Source of the DNA: Palleronia aestuarii
GTDB lineage: Bacteria > Pseudomonadota > Alphaproteobacteria > Rhodobacterales > Rhodobacteraceae
Assembly: GCF_003253995.1 (NCBI RefSeq)
Contig: NZ_QKZL01000002.1
Location: 348,922 to 412,921, forward strand
Direction of reading: 5' to 3'
DNA length: 64,000 nucleotides
The notes under the pieces were generated by a model that made no database searches, was not told the DNA's origin, and saw only the letters and a program-made list of their open reading frames with translations. The position numbers and the translations under genes are program-made. Below, in pieces: positions 43,261 to 60,525 of the stretch. Each line of letters starts with the position of its first letter. Positions within the stretch are counted from its first letter, which is position 1.

Positions 43261-43920
43261 GTGTTCAAGCGCCGCACGCCACGCAGCACCCTCGCGGCTC
43301 TAGGCCGATGGTTCTGGCCGCGCGGCGGCTGGCTCCGGGCGATCCTCTACATGGCCTATCGGCTCCGGCGTCTGCCCGATCCGGCCTACAAGATCAGCCG
43401 CGGGATCGCGGCCGGGGTCTTCGTCTGCTTCACGCCGTTCTTCGGGCTGCATTTCGGGATCGCGGCGGGCCTCGCCTGGCTCATGGGCGGCAACATCGTC
43501 GCCTCGCTTCTCGCGACCTTCTTCGGCAATCCACTCACCTTCCCGCTCATCGCCGGTCTTTCCGTAGAGCTCGGGACCCGGATGCTGGGACTGGATCGCC
43601 CGATGCCGCTCCACCAGACCTTCGATGCGTTCAGCCAGGTTTCCGTCGAGTTGTGGTGGAACCTCCGGGCACTCCTCACGCCGGAGGTCGTCCATTGGGA
43701 GCGGATGGACGAATTCTTCGGCCGGGTGTTCATGCCGTATCTCGTGGGCGGTCTCGTCCCCGGAGTAATCGCGGGCGTCGTCGCCTACATGATTTCCCGG
43801 CCACTCATTTCCGCCTATCAGAAGGCGCGGATCAGCCGGATGAAAAAGCGTTTCGTGAGGCGGCGCATGGCGGCGCAGAGATCGACGGCGCAGCGGATCG
43901 ACGAGGGAAATCTGTCATGA
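43261..43920 (+). CDS. DUF2062 membrane protein
   Basis: A 219-residue protein from GTG 43261 (GGAAAGGG upstream). Hydrophobic segments and the DUF2062 signature are clear: [20 protein letters not shown], then [20 protein letters not shown] basic C-terminal tail follows. Function unknown. It lies between RSH and pdxJ; its stop overlaps the pdxJ ATG by 4 bases. Confidence 0.9.
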   Translation: MFKRRTPRSTLAALGRWFWPRGGWLRAILYMAYRLRRLPDPAYKISRGIAAGVFVCFTPFFGLHFGIAAGLAWLMGGNIVASLLATFFGNPLTFPLIAGLSVELGTRMLGLDRPMPLHQTFDAFSQVSVELWWNLRALLTPEVVHWERMDEFFGRVFMPYLVGGLVPGVIAGVVAYMISRPLISAYQKARISRMKKRFVRRRMAAQRSTAQRIDEGNLS

Positions 43921-44660
43921 AGAAACTGAGGCTTGGCGTGAACATCGACCATGTCGCCACCGTCAGGAACGCGCGCGGGGGATCGCAGCCCGATCCGATC
44001 CGTGCCGCCAGGCTTGCCGAGGACGCCGGGGCCGACGGGATCACGGCGCATCTGAGGGAGGATCGGCGCCACATCTCCGATGCCGATATCGAGGCGCTGA
44101 TGGAGGCGCTGAGCCTGCCGCTCAACCTCGAGATGGCGGCGACGGAGGAAATGCAGCGCATCGCACTGCGCCACCGCCCCCATGCGGTCTGCCTCGTTCC
44201 CGAGCGGAGGGAGGAGCGGACGACGGAAGGCGGTCTCGAGGTCGCGCGAGACGAGAACCGTCTGGCGCATTTCATCGCACCGCTCGCCGAGGCGGGCTGC
44301 CGCGTCTCGATCTTCATCGCCGCCGATCGCTCGCAGATCGAGGCCGCGCGGAGGATCGGGGCCGCCGTGGTCGAACTCCACACCGGTGCCTTTTGCGATG
44401 CCGCCGCCGAGGGACGCGAAGCGGACGCGACGGCTGAGCTCGAACGACTTACCGAGATGGCGGCCTTCGCCGACGAGATCGGGCTCGAGGTGCATGCCGG
44501 TCATGGATTGACCTATGCCTCGGTGCCGCCGATCGCCGCGCTGCCGCAGGTCGCGGAGCTGAATATCGGTCATTTCCTTATCGGGGAGGCGATCTTTCTT
44601 GGCCTCGACCCCGCAATCAAGGAGATGCGACGGATCATCGACGGAGCCCGCGCCGCCTGA
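43917..44660 (+). CDS. pdxJ: Pyridoxine 5'-phosphate synthase
   Basis: A 247-residue TIM-barrel enzyme that condenses 1-deoxyxylulose 5-phosphate with 3-amino-2-oxopropyl phosphate. Signature stretches are [72 protein letters not shown] and [16 protein letters not shown]. It is coupled to the DUF2062 gene. acpS, often the next gene, is absent; a 335-base gene-free stretch follows. Confidence 0.97.
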   Translation: MKKLRLGVNIDHVATVRNARGGSQPDPIRAARLAEDAGADGITAHLREDRRHISDADIEALMEALSLPLNLEMAATEEMQRIALRHRPHAVCLVPERREERTTEGGLEVARDENRLAHFIAPLAEAGCRVSIFIAADRSQIEAARRIGAAVVELHTGAFCDAAAEGREADATAELERLTEMAAFADEIGLEVHAGHGLTYASVPPIAALPQVAELNIGHFLIGEAIFLGLDPAIKEMRRIIDGARAA

Positions 44661-44700
44661 GACGGACATCGCCACTTCCGTACCGCGAGCATCCAGCGAC

Positions 44701-44967
44701 TTATCCACACTTGTCCACAAGTCCGGCGGGAGAAAAATCCACGCGGCCTGTCAGAAGGTCCCGGCTAGTCCGATAACCACCTTCTGTCGTGTTAACGAGA
44801 CTGTCGGGCCCCGGATTCGCTAGTATTGACGACGATTCAGATACGTGGCTCGGAAAGGTGCATCGTTCGTCGAGAGCTGTCTTCGGGGCCTCTGCAAACG
44901 AATACGGCGCCCGGCCTAGACGCTTCCGGACCGGGAGTCCGCTCCTTCATCCACCAACTTATCCACA
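44701..44967. other. Cluster of DnaA-box-like sites in a gene-free stretch (44661-44995)
   Basis: TTATCCACA, the strongest DnaA box sequence, occurs at 44701-44709 and 44959-44967. TTGTCCACA (44711-44719) stands 10 bases after the first, and TCATCCACC (44947-44955) 12 bases before the last, all in the same direction. Three GANTC methylation sites (44814, 44834, 44935) and an 8-bp inverted repeat (CAGAAGGT at 44752, ACCTTCTG at 44779) lie between. No gene is visible in the stretch, which separates the converging pdxJ and mrp. Confidence 0.6.
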
Positions 44968-44995
44968 GCCTGTCACTTGGCAATCGATGTACGGA

Positions 44996-46063
44996 TCAGG
45001 CCTGTCCGGCCTCGATCAGCCGTCTCGAAAGGTCACGGTAGGATCGCGCCTGCGCGCCCTCGGGGTCCGCCGCGACGATCGGTCGACCGGCATCCGAGGC
45101 GGTACGGATGTCGAGATGAAGGGGTATCTCCGCGAGGAGGGGCACGCCCAGCGTCTCGCATTCGCGCGCGACGCCGCCATGGCCGAAGACATGCTCCTCG
45201 TGGCCGCAATTGGAGCAGATATGGGTGCTCATGTTCTCGACCATGCCATAGATCGGGGTCTTCAGCTGCTTGAACATGTCGATGCTCTTCCTCGCATCGA
45301 GGAGCGCCACGTCTTGCGGGGTGGAGACGATGATCGCACCGTCGAGCCGGGCCTTCTGCGCCAGCGTCATCGACACGTCGCCCGTGCCGGGCGGTAGATC
45401 GACGAGCAGGATGTCGAGTTCGCCCCAACGGACCTGCATCAGCATCTGCTGCAGCGCCCCCATCAACATCGGCCCACGCCAGATGACCGCCTGCCCCTCG
45501 TTCACCATGAGACCGATCGACATCATGGTTACGTCAAAGCTGCGCATGGGCAGGATCGTCTTGCCGTCGGGCGAGGCGGGACGGCCGGTCACGCCCAGCA
45601 TTCGGGGTTGCGAGGGACCGTAGACATCGGCATCGAGCAGGCCCACGCGGCGTCCCTCCGCGGCGAGTGCGCAGGCGAGGTTCGACGACAGAGTGGACTT
45701 GCCGACCCCGCCCTTGCCGCTGGCGATTGCGACGAGCCGATCGACGCCGGGAATGGGCTCGGGCCCCGACGGCGCGGCGCGGCGCGCGGGCTTCAGGTCG
45801 GGCGGCGCCTGGGGTTTCTGATGCGCGGTCAGAACGGCGGAGACGGTTTCCACACCGGGCCGGGCACCCACGATCGCCTCGGCCTCCGAGCGGACGGGTT
45901 CGTAGGATCGAGCGGCCTCGGGCGCGATCTCCATGACGAAGCGCACGGCCGCGCCGTCGATCGTGAGCGCCCGGACGATGCCGGCCGAAACGATGTCCTG
46001 ACCCGTCGCCGGGTCCTTCAGCGTCCGGAGATCGGCAAGGATGTCCTCGCGGGTGATGCTCAT
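44996..46063 (-). CDS. mrp: Mrp/ApbC/NBP35 family iron-sulfur cluster carrier ATPase
   Basis: A 355-residue protein. The N-terminal DUF59 (MIP18-like) domain occupies residues 1 to about 80; after a Pro/Ala linker comes the P-loop ATPase with the deviant Walker A IASGKGGVGKSTLSSNLA. VGLLDADVYGPSQPRMLG, DLPPGTGDVSMTLAQ and the cluster-binding CxxC in STHICSNCGHEE follow. It carries iron-sulfur clusters to target enzymes. The start overlaps the upstream DUF6494-like gene by 4 bases. Confidence 0.95.
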   Translation of the reverse strand: MSITREDILADLRTLKDPATGQDIVSAGIVRALTIDGAAVRFVMEIAPEAARSYEPVRSEAEAIVGARPGVETVSAVLTAHQKPQAPPDLKPARRAAPSGPEPIPGVDRLVAIASGKGGVGKSTLSSNLACALAAEGRRVGLLDADVYGPSQPRMLGVTGRPASPDGKTILPMRSFDVTMMSIGLMVNEGQAVIWRGPMLMGALQQMLMQVRWGELDILLVDLPPGTGDVSMTLAQKARLDGAIIVSTPQDVALLDARKSIDMFKQLKTPIYGMVENMSTHICSNCGHEEHVFGHGGVARECETLGVPLLAEIPLHLDIRTASDAGRPIVAADPEGAQARSYRDLSRRLIEAGQA

Positions 46064-46296
46064 GACGGCTGAACTTGCGCGATGTCGGGATCGGGATCGG
46101 GTTCCGACCCGCGCCCGGTGATACGACCGGTGACGACGTGTTCGAGTTCGAGGCCGTCGATCGTCAGAACCACCTTCGCGTCGAAGCTGCGGCCCGCCGT
46201 GTCGGCGTCGCGCATCGCGTCCTCGATCGCCTGCTGGGACGTGACGCCCACCTCCTTGAGGAACGTCCGCATGGACATGTTGAAGTCGTCGCTCAT
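46060..46296 (-). CDS. Small DUF6494-like conserved protein
   Basis: A 78-residue acidic protein from the ATG at 46296: MSDDFNMSMRTFLKEVGVTS, then QQAIEDAMRDADTAG and VVLTIDGLELEHVVTGRI, ending in a disordered Asp/Pro tail. It matches in outline the small proteins that precede mrp in roseobacters (DUF6494, from memory). Its stop overlaps the mrp start by 4 bases, so it may assist the cluster carrier; that is inference. Confidence 0.75.
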   Translation of the reverse strand: MSDDFNMSMRTFLKEVGVTSQQAIEDAMRDADTAGRSFDAKVVLTIDGLELEHVVTGRITGRGSEPDPDPDIAQVQPS

Positions 46297-46427
46297 TGTC
46301 TCTCTCCCCTCGGAAGTCGGTGGTGCAGGTAGGCCGGTCACCACCTCGATGCAAGGCGCGTTCGGATGGCGACGCCCGTGCCCCCGGCTGCCCCGTCACG
46401 CCCCGCGTCCCGCATCGTGCGGCGCGG

Positions 46428-46456
46428 TTGATCTCGGCGCGCGGAAGACGTATCAG
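46428..46456 (+). promoter_or_regulatory. Candidate secE promoter
   Basis: TTGATC (46428-46433), 17 bases, TATCAG (46451-46456), about 30 bases before the secE ATG. Each hexamer matches consensus at four positions. No tRNA-Trp gene is found in front of secE, although one is common there. Confidence 0.5.
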
Positions 46457-46486
46457 GCGCGATGTCGTCACCAGGGACAGCGCATC

Positions 46487-46687
46487 ATGGCAACCAGAAC
46501 CAATCCGCTCCAGTTCATCCAGCAGGTGCGGGCCGAGATCGCCAAGGTCGTGTGGCCGACGCGACGGGAAACGGTCCTGACGACCGTCATGGTCTTCGTC
46601 ATGGCGTCCCTGACCGCAGTGTTCTTCTTCATCGTGGACTTCATCATCCGCCAGGGGCTTCAGCTTCTGCTCGGAATGGTCGGCTAA
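46487..46687 (+). CDS. secE: Preprotein translocase subunit SecE
   Basis: A 66-residue short SecE. The conserved amphipathic helix EIAKVVWPTRRETVLTTVMV is followed by a single membrane segment (VMASLTAVFFFIVDFIIRQG). It is an essential part of the SecYEG channel. It is first in the nusG-ribosomal protein-rpoBC cluster, as in most bacteria. Confidence 0.96.
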   Translation: MATRTNPLQFIQQVRAEIAKVVWPTRRETVLTTVMVFVMASLTAVFFFIVDFIIRQGLQLLLGMVG

Positions 46688-46844
46688 CGTCCCGCGGGCT
46701 TGCCATCGGGCCAGCCCGGCGTTAGGAGGGCGCTCGCTTTCGGCGGGAGGCGCGTGTCGAATCGTTGCGCGTGCGGTCCGAACGGCTGCCCGACACGAAC
46801 GGGCGCGAGATTTGAACGGAATTCCGGTTGGGGACGGCAGAGCA

Positions 46845-47378
46845 ATGGCCAAACGTTGGTATTCGGTGAGCGTGCTCTCGAATTTCGAGAAGAAGATCGC
46901 CGAACAGATCCGCTCCGAGGTGGCCGAGAAAGGCCTCGAGGAAGAGATCGACGAGGTCCTCGTCCCGACCGAGGAGGTGATCGAGATCCGCCGCGGCAAG
47001 AAGGTGCCGACGGAACGACGCTTCATGCCGGGCTACGTGCTCGTCCACATGGAGATGAGCGATCACGGCTATCACCTTATCAGCCAGATCAACCGCGTCA
47101 CCGGCTTTCTGGGGCCGCAGGGCCGGCCGATGCCGATGCGCGACGCGGAAGTGCAGCAGATCCTCGGTCGTGTGCAGGAAGGCGAGGAGGCCCCGCGGAC
47201 GCTGATCTCCTTCGACACCGGCGAGAAGGTCAAGGTCACCGACGGTCCCTTCGAGGGGTTCGACGGGATGGTCGAGGATGTCGACGACGACAACCAGCGG
47301 CTCAAGGTCTCGGTCTCGATCTTCGGCCGCGCGACTCCGGTCGAGCTCGAATACACTCAGGTCTCCAAGGAGCACTGA
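46845..47378 (+). CDS. nusG: Transcription termination/antitermination protein NusG
   Basis: A 177-residue NusG with the NGN domain ([34 protein letters not shown]) and the KOW domain ([19 protein letters not shown]). The ATG at 46845 is used; an earlier frame start would add 11 unrelated residues. NusG couples RNA polymerase to Rho and to the ribosome. It follows secE by 157 bases. Confidence 0.97.
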   Translation: MAKRWYSVSVLSNFEKKIAEQIRSEVAEKGLEEEIDEVLVPTEEVIEIRRGKKVPTERRFMPGYVLVHMEMSDHGYHLISQINRVTGFLGPQGRPMPMRDAEVQQILGRVQEGEEAPRTLISFDTGEKVKVTDGPFEGFDGMVEDVDDDNQRLKVSVSIFGRATPVELEYTQVSKEH

Positions 47379-47442
47379 GAGGGCGCGCTACGGGCGCGCC
47401 GACCCGGCCGCACGGACGCGGCCGTTCGACGTGGGAGACGAG

Positions 47443-47494
47443 GCTCCGTTCCGGAGCGGACATCGAACCACGGCAATCGGGCCTCTCCGGAGGC
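47443..47494 (+). promoter_or_regulatory. Hairpins in the nusG-rplK leader
   Basis: Two perfect small hairpins in the 163-base gap: GCTCCG-TTC-CGGAGC (47443-47457) and GCCTC-TCCG-GAGGC (47481-47494). The second ends about 45 bases before the rplK ATG. By position they could be the site where L1 represses its own operon, as in other bacteria; the specific site was not identified. Confidence 0.4.
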
Positions 47495-47541
47495 CATTGT
47501 AGGACGGGGCGGAGCCCTGTCGCGAAGGAAAGGAGGCCGTC

Positions 47542-47967
47542 ATGGCCAAGAAGAGAATCGGCAGCATGAAGCTGCAGGTGAAGGCGGGGCAGGCCAATCC
47601 CTCTCCGCCCGTGGGCCCGGCGCTCGGTCAACGCGGGATCAACATCATGGAGTTCTGCAAGGCGTTCAACGCACGCACGCAGGACATGGAACCCGGCGCG
47701 CCGTGCCCGACCGTGATCACCTACTATCAGGACAAGTCCTTCACGATGGACATCAAGACGCCGCCGGCGTCGTACTACCTGAAGAAGGCCGCGAAGGTTC
47801 AGTCGGGCGCCAAGACCCCCACGCGGGAGACCGTGGGTACCGTGACCGTCAAACAGGTCCGCGAGATCGCCGAGGCGAAGATGAAGGATCTGAACGCCAA
47901 CGACATCGAAGGCGCGATGAAGATCATCCTGGGCTCCGCGTCCTCCATGGGCATCGAGGTGAAATAA
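47542..47967 (+). CDS. rplK: 50S ribosomal protein L11
   Basis: A 141-residue L11 with the family stretches [20 protein letters not shown] and [16 protein letters not shown], and the C-terminal rRNA-binding half ending [16 protein letters not shown]. It forms the GTPase-associated centre. Good ribosome binding site (AAAGGAGG). rplA follows one base after the stop. Confidence 0.98.
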   Translation: MAKKRIGSMKLQVKAGQANPSPPVGPALGQRGINIMEFCKAFNARTQDMEPGAPCPTVITYYQDKSFTMDIKTPPASYYLKKAAKVQSGAKTPTRETVGTVTVKQVREIAEAKMKDLNANDIEGAMKIILGSASSMGIEVK

Positions 47968-47968
47968 G

Positions 47969-48670
47969 ATGGCGAAGATCGGAAAACGCACCCGCGCCGC
48001 CCGCGAAGCCGTGGCGGACAAGCACAATCTCAGCGTCGAGGACGGCGTCTCGCTGGTGAAGAAGAACGCCACCGCGAAGTTCGACGAGACGGTGGAGATC
48101 TCGCTCAACCTCGGCGTCGATCCGCGCCACGCCGACCAGATGGTCCGCGGCACGGTGACGCTGCCGAACGGGACCGGCAAGATGGTGCGCGTCGCGGTCT
48201 TCGCGCGCGGGCCGAAAGCCGAGGAGGCGCAGGCCGCCGGGGCCGACATCGTCGGCGCCGAGGACCTGATGGAGCAGATCCAGGGCGGCCAGATCAATTT
48301 CGACCGCTGCATCGCCACCCCCGACATGATGCCGATCGTCGGCCGCCTGGGTAAAATCCTCGGCCCGCGCAACCTCATGCCGAACCCGAAGGTCGGCACG
48401 GTGACGATGGACGTGAAGGAAGCCGTGGAGGCCGCGAAGGGCGGCCAGGTCCAGTTCAAGGCCGAGAAGGCCGGGGTCGTCCATGCCGGGATCGGCAAGG
48501 CCTCCTTCGACGAGGCGGCGCTTGCGCAGAACATTCGTGCGTTCGTGGAAGCCGTGTCCCGCGCGAAGCCCGCGGGCGCCAAGGGTACCTACATGAAGCA
48601 GGTGGCCCTGACCTCGACCATGGGGCCCGGCATCACGCTCGATGTCGGCTCGGCGACGGGCAATACCTGA
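47969..48670 (+). CDS. rplA: 50S ribosomal protein L1
   Basis: A 233-residue L1 with the two-domain signature: [20 protein letters not shown] near the N-terminus, and [20 protein letters not shown] in domain II. It binds the L1 stalk and probably its own mRNA. A terminator-like hairpin lies 25 bases after the stop. Confidence 0.98.
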   Translation: MAKIGKRTRAAREAVADKHNLSVEDGVSLVKKNATAKFDETVEISLNLGVDPRHADQMVRGTVTLPNGTGKMVRVAVFARGPKAEEAQAAGADIVGAEDLMEQIQGGQINFDRCIATPDMMPIVGRLGKILGPRNLMPNPKVGTVTMDVKEAVEAAKGGQVQFKAEKAGVVHAGIGKASFDEAALAQNIRAFVEAVSRAKPAGAKGTYMKQVALTSTMGPGITLDVGSATGNT

Positions 48671-48694
48671 TCATCTCGTGAATTAGGGATTTGG

Positions 48695-48719
48695 AAGGCG
48701 GGCTTTTTCGGTCCGCCTT
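48695..48719 (+). terminator. Intrinsic terminator or attenuator after rplA
   Basis: AAGGCGG (48695-48701) pairs with CCGCCTT (48713-48719), loop of 11 bases, followed by a T-rich TCGTCGTTTT. It probably ends or attenuates the secE-nusG-rplKA transcript before rplJL. Confidence 0.7.
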
Positions 48720-48997
48720 TCGTCGTTTTGGGGCTCGTTCGGTCATGGCTTGGCAAGGCCGCGCGCAGGGTTTAGAGAGCCCCCTCGTGGCCTTCCGTCC
48801 GATTCGCGACGGGGTGCCGCTTTCGTCCGAGACGGCCGGTGGGTCCGCCCATAATTCCGGCCTGAGACGGGAAGAGAGATTTCCATTCGACGCCTTCGGG
48901 TGCTCACAGGGATGACCTGCCCGTTCGGACCGCATGGCCGGGATATTCCCGGTCGGACTGAGCCGGAGGGTCCGCCCTCCAAACTTGGAGTGATACT
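48720..48997 (+). promoter_or_regulatory. rplJ leader region with stem-loops
   Basis: The rest of the 327-base gene-free stretch between rplA and rplJ. Near its end are CCGGGA-TAT-TCCCGG (48938-48952) and GGAGGG-TCCG-CCCTCC (48965-48980), both perfect 6-bp stems, then the rplJ ribosome binding site. In other bacteria this leader binds L10-(L7/L12) and represses rplJL. I did not identify a clear promoter in it. Confidence 0.5.
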
Positions 48998-49516
48998 GTG
49001 GATAGAGCCCAGAAAGAGAAAGTGGTCGAGGAACTCGGCCAGATCTTCGAAAGCTCTGGCGTCGTAGTGGTTTCCCACTACGCGGGTCTCACGGTCGCCG
49101 AGATGCAGGACCTGCGGGCGCGTGCGCGCGAAGCAGGCGGGTCCGTGCGCGTTGCCAAGAACAAGCTCGCCAAGATCGCCCTAGAGGGGACTCCGCCGGC
49201 ATCGATTGCCGGTCTCCTCACGGGCATGACCGTTCTCACCTATTCCGAGGACCCCGTGGCAGCAGCCAAGGTGGCCGAGGATTATGCCAAGGCGAATCCG
49301 AAGTTCGAGATTCTCGGCGGCGCGATGGGAGAGAACGCTCTGGACCGCGACGGTGTGAAGGCCGTGTCGCAGATGCCCAGCCGCGAGGAGCTCATCGCTT
49401 CCATCGCGGGCTGCATCGGCGCACCGGGCAGCAACATCGCCGGGGCCATCGGCGCGCCTGCTTCGAATATCGCGAGCATCCTTACGACCATCGAGGAGCG
49501 CGGCGAGGCCGCGTGA
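48998..49516 (+). CDS. rplJ: 50S ribosomal protein L10
   Basis: A 172-residue L10 from GTG 48998. Family stretches are [33 protein letters not shown] and [16 protein letters not shown], with a C-terminal helix for L7/L12 dimers ([16 protein letters not shown]). It anchors the L7/L12 stalk. Confidence 0.97.
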   Translation: MDRAQKEKVVEELGQIFESSGVVVVSHYAGLTVAEMQDLRARAREAGGSVRVAKNKLAKIALEGTPPASIAGLLTGMTVLTYSEDPVAAAKVAEDYAKANPKFEILGGAMGENALDRDGVKAVSQMPSREELIASIAGCIGAPGSNIAGAIGAPASNIASILTTIEERGEAA

Positions 49517-49573
49517 TGCCCGTGCGGATTTCTCCGCGACGTTGGAACACATCTGAACGAATGGAACTGAACA

Positions 49574-49957
49574 ATGGCTGATCTTAAGAAACTTGCCGAA
49601 GAGATCGTGGGTCTGACCCTTCTCGAAGCGCAGGAACTGAAAACGATCCTGAAGGATGAGTACGGCATCGAGCCCGCCGCTGGCGGCGCCGTCATGATGG
49701 CCGGCCCTGCGGGCGGCGACGCCGGTGGCGCCGCGGCCGAGGAGCAGACCGAATTCGACGTGATCCTGAAGGCCGCCGGGGCCCAGAAGATCAACGTCAT
49801 CAAGGAAGTCCGCGCGATCACCGGGCTTGGCCTCAAGGAAGCCAAGGAGCTGGTCGAGGCCGGCGGCAAGGCCGTTAAGGAGCAGGTCTCCAAGGACGAA
49901 GCCGAGGAGATCAAGGGCAAGCTCGAGGCGGCTGGCGCCGAAGTCGAGCTCAAGTAA
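49574..49957 (+). CDS. rplL: 50S ribosomal protein L7/L12
   Basis: A 127-residue L7/L12. The N-terminal dimer helix ([20 protein letters not shown]) is followed by a Gly/Ala hinge ([18 protein letters not shown]) and the C-terminal domain [20 protein letters not shown] with [18 protein letters not shown]. Strong context with rplJ, 57 bases upstream. Confidence 0.98.
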   Translation: MADLKKLAEEIVGLTLLEAQELKTILKDEYGIEPAAGGAVMMAGPAGGDAGGAAAEEQTEFDVILKAAGAQKINVIKEVRAITGLGLKEAKELVEAGGKAVKEQVSKDEAEEIKGKLEAAGAEVELK

Positions 49958-49965
49958 TGAACTTG

Positions 49966-49990
49966 GCCGGGCGCGCATGCCGCGCCCGGC
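49966..49990 (+). terminator. Strong hairpin after rplL
   Basis: GCCGGGCGCG (49966-49975), loop CATGC, CGCGCCCGGC (49981-49990): a perfect 10-bp stem 8 bases after the rplL stop. Only a short TTG follows, so termination may be partial, which would suit read-through to rpoB. Confidence 0.6.
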
Positions 49991-50046
49991 TTGCCCGGCT
50001 ATGTCCGGGAGAGGACTTGTCCACCTCCTTTAGATACCGGTGATCC

Positions 50047-51102
50047 TTGGCCCGCTTTCTCTTTCCCTTGGGGCGACGGACTGCGCCGACCGGTGGAGCG
50101 AACGTCATCTTGGCGATGGCGGATCTACTGATTGAGGCGGGGCATGAAGCGCATCCGCTCTTTCCCTTCCCCGACCACGTCTATGCGTATTACGACGGCA
50201 AGGCGCGCCCTTTCCACGATCCGCGCCTCGAGCGGTTCGACCGCCAGGTCAGCCGGCGGCGACGGCTGGACCATGCCTGGCGTATCGTGCGTCGGGCCGT
50301 GAGCCGCGGGAAGGTCCGGCACCCCAAGATCGATCTCCGTCCAAGCGACATCGTCGTCGTTCCCGAATACCAATATCCCGAACTCGCCGACATCTACGGT
50401 CCGGAGCGCTGCGTCCTTCTTGCGCAAGACGTAATGGGGTTCGCACGGGCTTTCCTGCGCGATACGTCCCGGGAGCGTCCGTGCTTCGATCAATTCGGCG
50501 CGATCGTCACAACCTCGGAGGCATCGCATCGCGGGGTCCGGGAACTGACCGGGATCGACACGCTCCGCGTCACGCTGTCGATATCGCAGAAGAAATTTCG
50601 GTTCGTCGAGGACAAGCGCCTTCAGATCGCGGTGATGCCGCGCAAGCACGCCTTCCAGTCGCAGATCGTGCTGAATGCCCTAAGACGTGATCCCGACTTG
50701 TCCGACGTGCGCATCGTGGTCCTGCAGAACATGCCCGAGCAGGATTTGCTGAAAGGATTCGGTGAAAGCCTCATCTTTCTCTCGTTCTCGCACCAGGAAG
50801 GGTTCGGATTGCCGCCGGCCGAGGCGATGGCCACCGGCGCGATCGTGATCGGATATCAGGGCGTGGGGGGGAGCGAGTATTTCGACGAGACGACCGGCTT
50901 TCCGATCGATGCCGACGATATCAGTGCGATGATCGGCAGAACGCGAGAGATCGTGCGCGCCTATCGAAGCGATCCGCAGCCGCTCGACGAGTTGCGACGC
51001 CGTGCGTCACGGCGGATCCTCTCGACATATACGGTGGAACGCTTCCGCGAGACGACCTTGCAGGTGTTCGAAGAGGTTGCTAATCACCGCTCTCCGTCCT
51101 AA
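50047..51102 (+). CDS. Glycosyltransferase, GT-B type
   Basis: A 351-residue protein. The N-terminal Rossmann segment APTGGANVILAMADLLIEAG and the C-terminal GT4-like donor site (LIFLSFSHQEGFGLPPAEAMATGAIVIGY, cited here as SHQEGFGLPPAEAMA and GAIVIGYQGVGGSEYF) show a GT-B glycosyltransferase. The start is TTG 50047; an in-frame stop at 50041 excludes anything earlier and the next ATG would delete the N-terminal loop. The acceptor is unknown. It interrupts rplL and rpoB, which are normally neighbours, and a promoter-like site lies after it. Confidence 0.8.
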   Translation: MARFLFPLGRRTAPTGGANVILAMADLLIEAGHEAHPLFPFPDHVYAYYDGKARPFHDPRLERFDRQVSRRRRLDHAWRIVRRAVSRGKVRHPKIDLRPSDIVVVPEYQYPELADIYGPERCVLLAQDVMGFARAFLRDTSRERPCFDQFGAIVTTSEASHRGVRELTGIDTLRVTLSISQKKFRFVEDKRLQIAVMPRKHAFQSQIVLNALRRDPDLSDVRIVVLQNMPEQDLLKGFGESLIFLSFSHQEGFGLPPAEAMATGAIVIGYQGVGGSEYFDETTGFPIDADDISAMIGRTREIVRAYRSDPQPLDELRRRASRRILSTYTVERFRETTLQVFEEVANHRSPS

Positions 51103-51113
51103 ATGCCGATTCG

Positions 51114-51142
51114 TTGACAATCGCTGACAAAATATGAATGAG
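51114..51142 (+). promoter_or_regulatory. Candidate rpoB promoter
   Basis: A perfect TTGACA (51114-51119), 17 bases, AATGAG (51137-51142), 12 bases after the glycosyltransferase stop. The leader to rpoB would be about 165 bases. The -10 is weak. Confidence 0.45.
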
Positions 51143-51313
51143 CCGTCCTTCCCGAGCCCATGAAAGATCATGGGCTTCGGAAGGTCAGTTTGTCGTTTCG
51201 GGAGACGTGCTGTGGGATGCGCGTCGCGTATTGAAATGGCCCTGCCGTCAGGAGGCGTTCGTCCGGTTACCCCGACCGTGTCGAGCCCCGATCGTTACGG
51301 AGACCCCGCACCC

Positions 51314-55459
<4,146 letters not shown>

Positions 55460-55479
55460 GCGACAAAGTCTGACCGCGC

Positions 55480-55502
55480 GGGGCGGATGTCAGGTCCGCC
55501 CC
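55480..55502 (+). other. Hairpin in the rpoB-rpoC gap
   Basis: GGGGCGGA (55480-55487), 7-base loop, TCCGCCCC (55495-55502), a perfect 8-bp stem in the 74-base spacer. No U-tract follows, so it more likely stabilises or allows processing of the message than stops transcription. Confidence 0.5.
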
Positions 55503-55533
55503 CCACCGACGCACCCTTCTTCAAGGAAAAGAC

Positions 55534-59775
<4,242 letters not shown>

Positions 59776-59801
59776 CGCGCGTCTCATTCGTACCTTCGCT
59801 T

Positions 59802-59824
59802 GCGCCCCGCCCTGTGCGGGGCGC
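59802..59824 (+). terminator. Intrinsic terminator after rpoC
   Basis: GCGCCCCGC (59802-59810), loop CCTGT, GCGGGGCGC (59816-59824), then TTGCATTT. A perfect 9-bp stem 27 bases after the rpoC stop. Confidence 0.75.
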
Positions 59825-59897
59825 TTGCATTTCTACCGTTGATGATCTCTGTGATTGGCGCGGCAATCTCATTGCTTCTGAACTGTTCGGGGGGCTG

Positions 59898-59926
59898 TTG
59901 ACTCCCCACTTAACAGCTTCTATACG
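59898..59926 (+). promoter_or_regulatory. Promoter of the rpsL-rpsG-fusA-tuf operon
   Basis: TTGACT (59898-59903), 17 bases, TATACG (59921-59926): the closest match to a housekeeping promoter seen in the window. It would give a leader of about 210 bases to rpsL. The rest of the 366-base rpoC-rpsL gap (59776-60141) holds only the terminator and GC-rich inverted repeats, no gene. Confidence 0.7.
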
Positions 59927-60141
59927 GCCCGAACTCGGTTCCGGGCACATGCTCGGGGCTGAATCCAAATTCGAGTGGTCACGATCCGGGCCCCAGGCCC
60001 CGATCCTCTGGAGACCCGCCGCGTGGCCCTGATCGGGCGATGCGGTGTTTGCGTTTTGCGGACGCGCAAGGCGTTGGAAAGATGAACCGGGGTGCGCGCG
60101 CCCCAGAAACACGATGTTGCAACACGGGGAATGAAACCGGA

Positions 60142-60513
60142 ATGCCAACGATTCAACAGCTGATCCGCAAGCCGCGGCAGCCCAAGGTCAAACGTTCGAA
60201 GTCGCTGCACCTTGAGGGTTGCCCGCAGAAGCGGGGCGTCTGCACCCGCGTCTACACCACCACGCCGAAGAAGCCGAACTCCGCGATGCGGAAAGTCGCC
60301 AAGGTGCGGCTGACGAACGGATTCGAGGTGATCAGCTACATTCCCGGCGAATCGCACAATCTCCAGGAGCACTCCGTTGTGCTCATCCGTGGCGGCCGAG
60401 TGAAGGACCTTCCGGGCGTTCGCTATCACATCCTGCGCGGCGTGCTCGACACGCAGGGCGTCAAGGATCGCAAGCAGCGCCGCTCCAAGTATGGCGCCAA
60501 GCGCCCGAAGTAA
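60142..60513 (+). CDS. rpsL: 30S ribosomal protein S12
   Basis: A 123-residue S12. Stretches include [40 protein letters not shown] (K43 is the usual streptomycin-sensitive residue) and [20 protein letters not shown]. Part of the decoding centre. It starts the str operon. Confidence 0.99.
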   Translation: MPTIQQLIRKPRQPKVKRSKSLHLEGCPQKRGVCTRVYTTTPKKPNSAMRKVAKVRLTNGFEVISYIPGESHNLQEHSVVLIRGGRVKDLPGVRYHILRGVLDTQGVKDRKQRRSKYGAKRPK

Positions 60514-60525
60514 GAGGATTACGAG

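Noticed and set aside
46297..46486. A possible tRNA-Trp gene in front of secE
   Set aside because: Looked for because of common synteny, but no cloverleaf or CCA anticodon context is present; only a promoter-like pair was seen.
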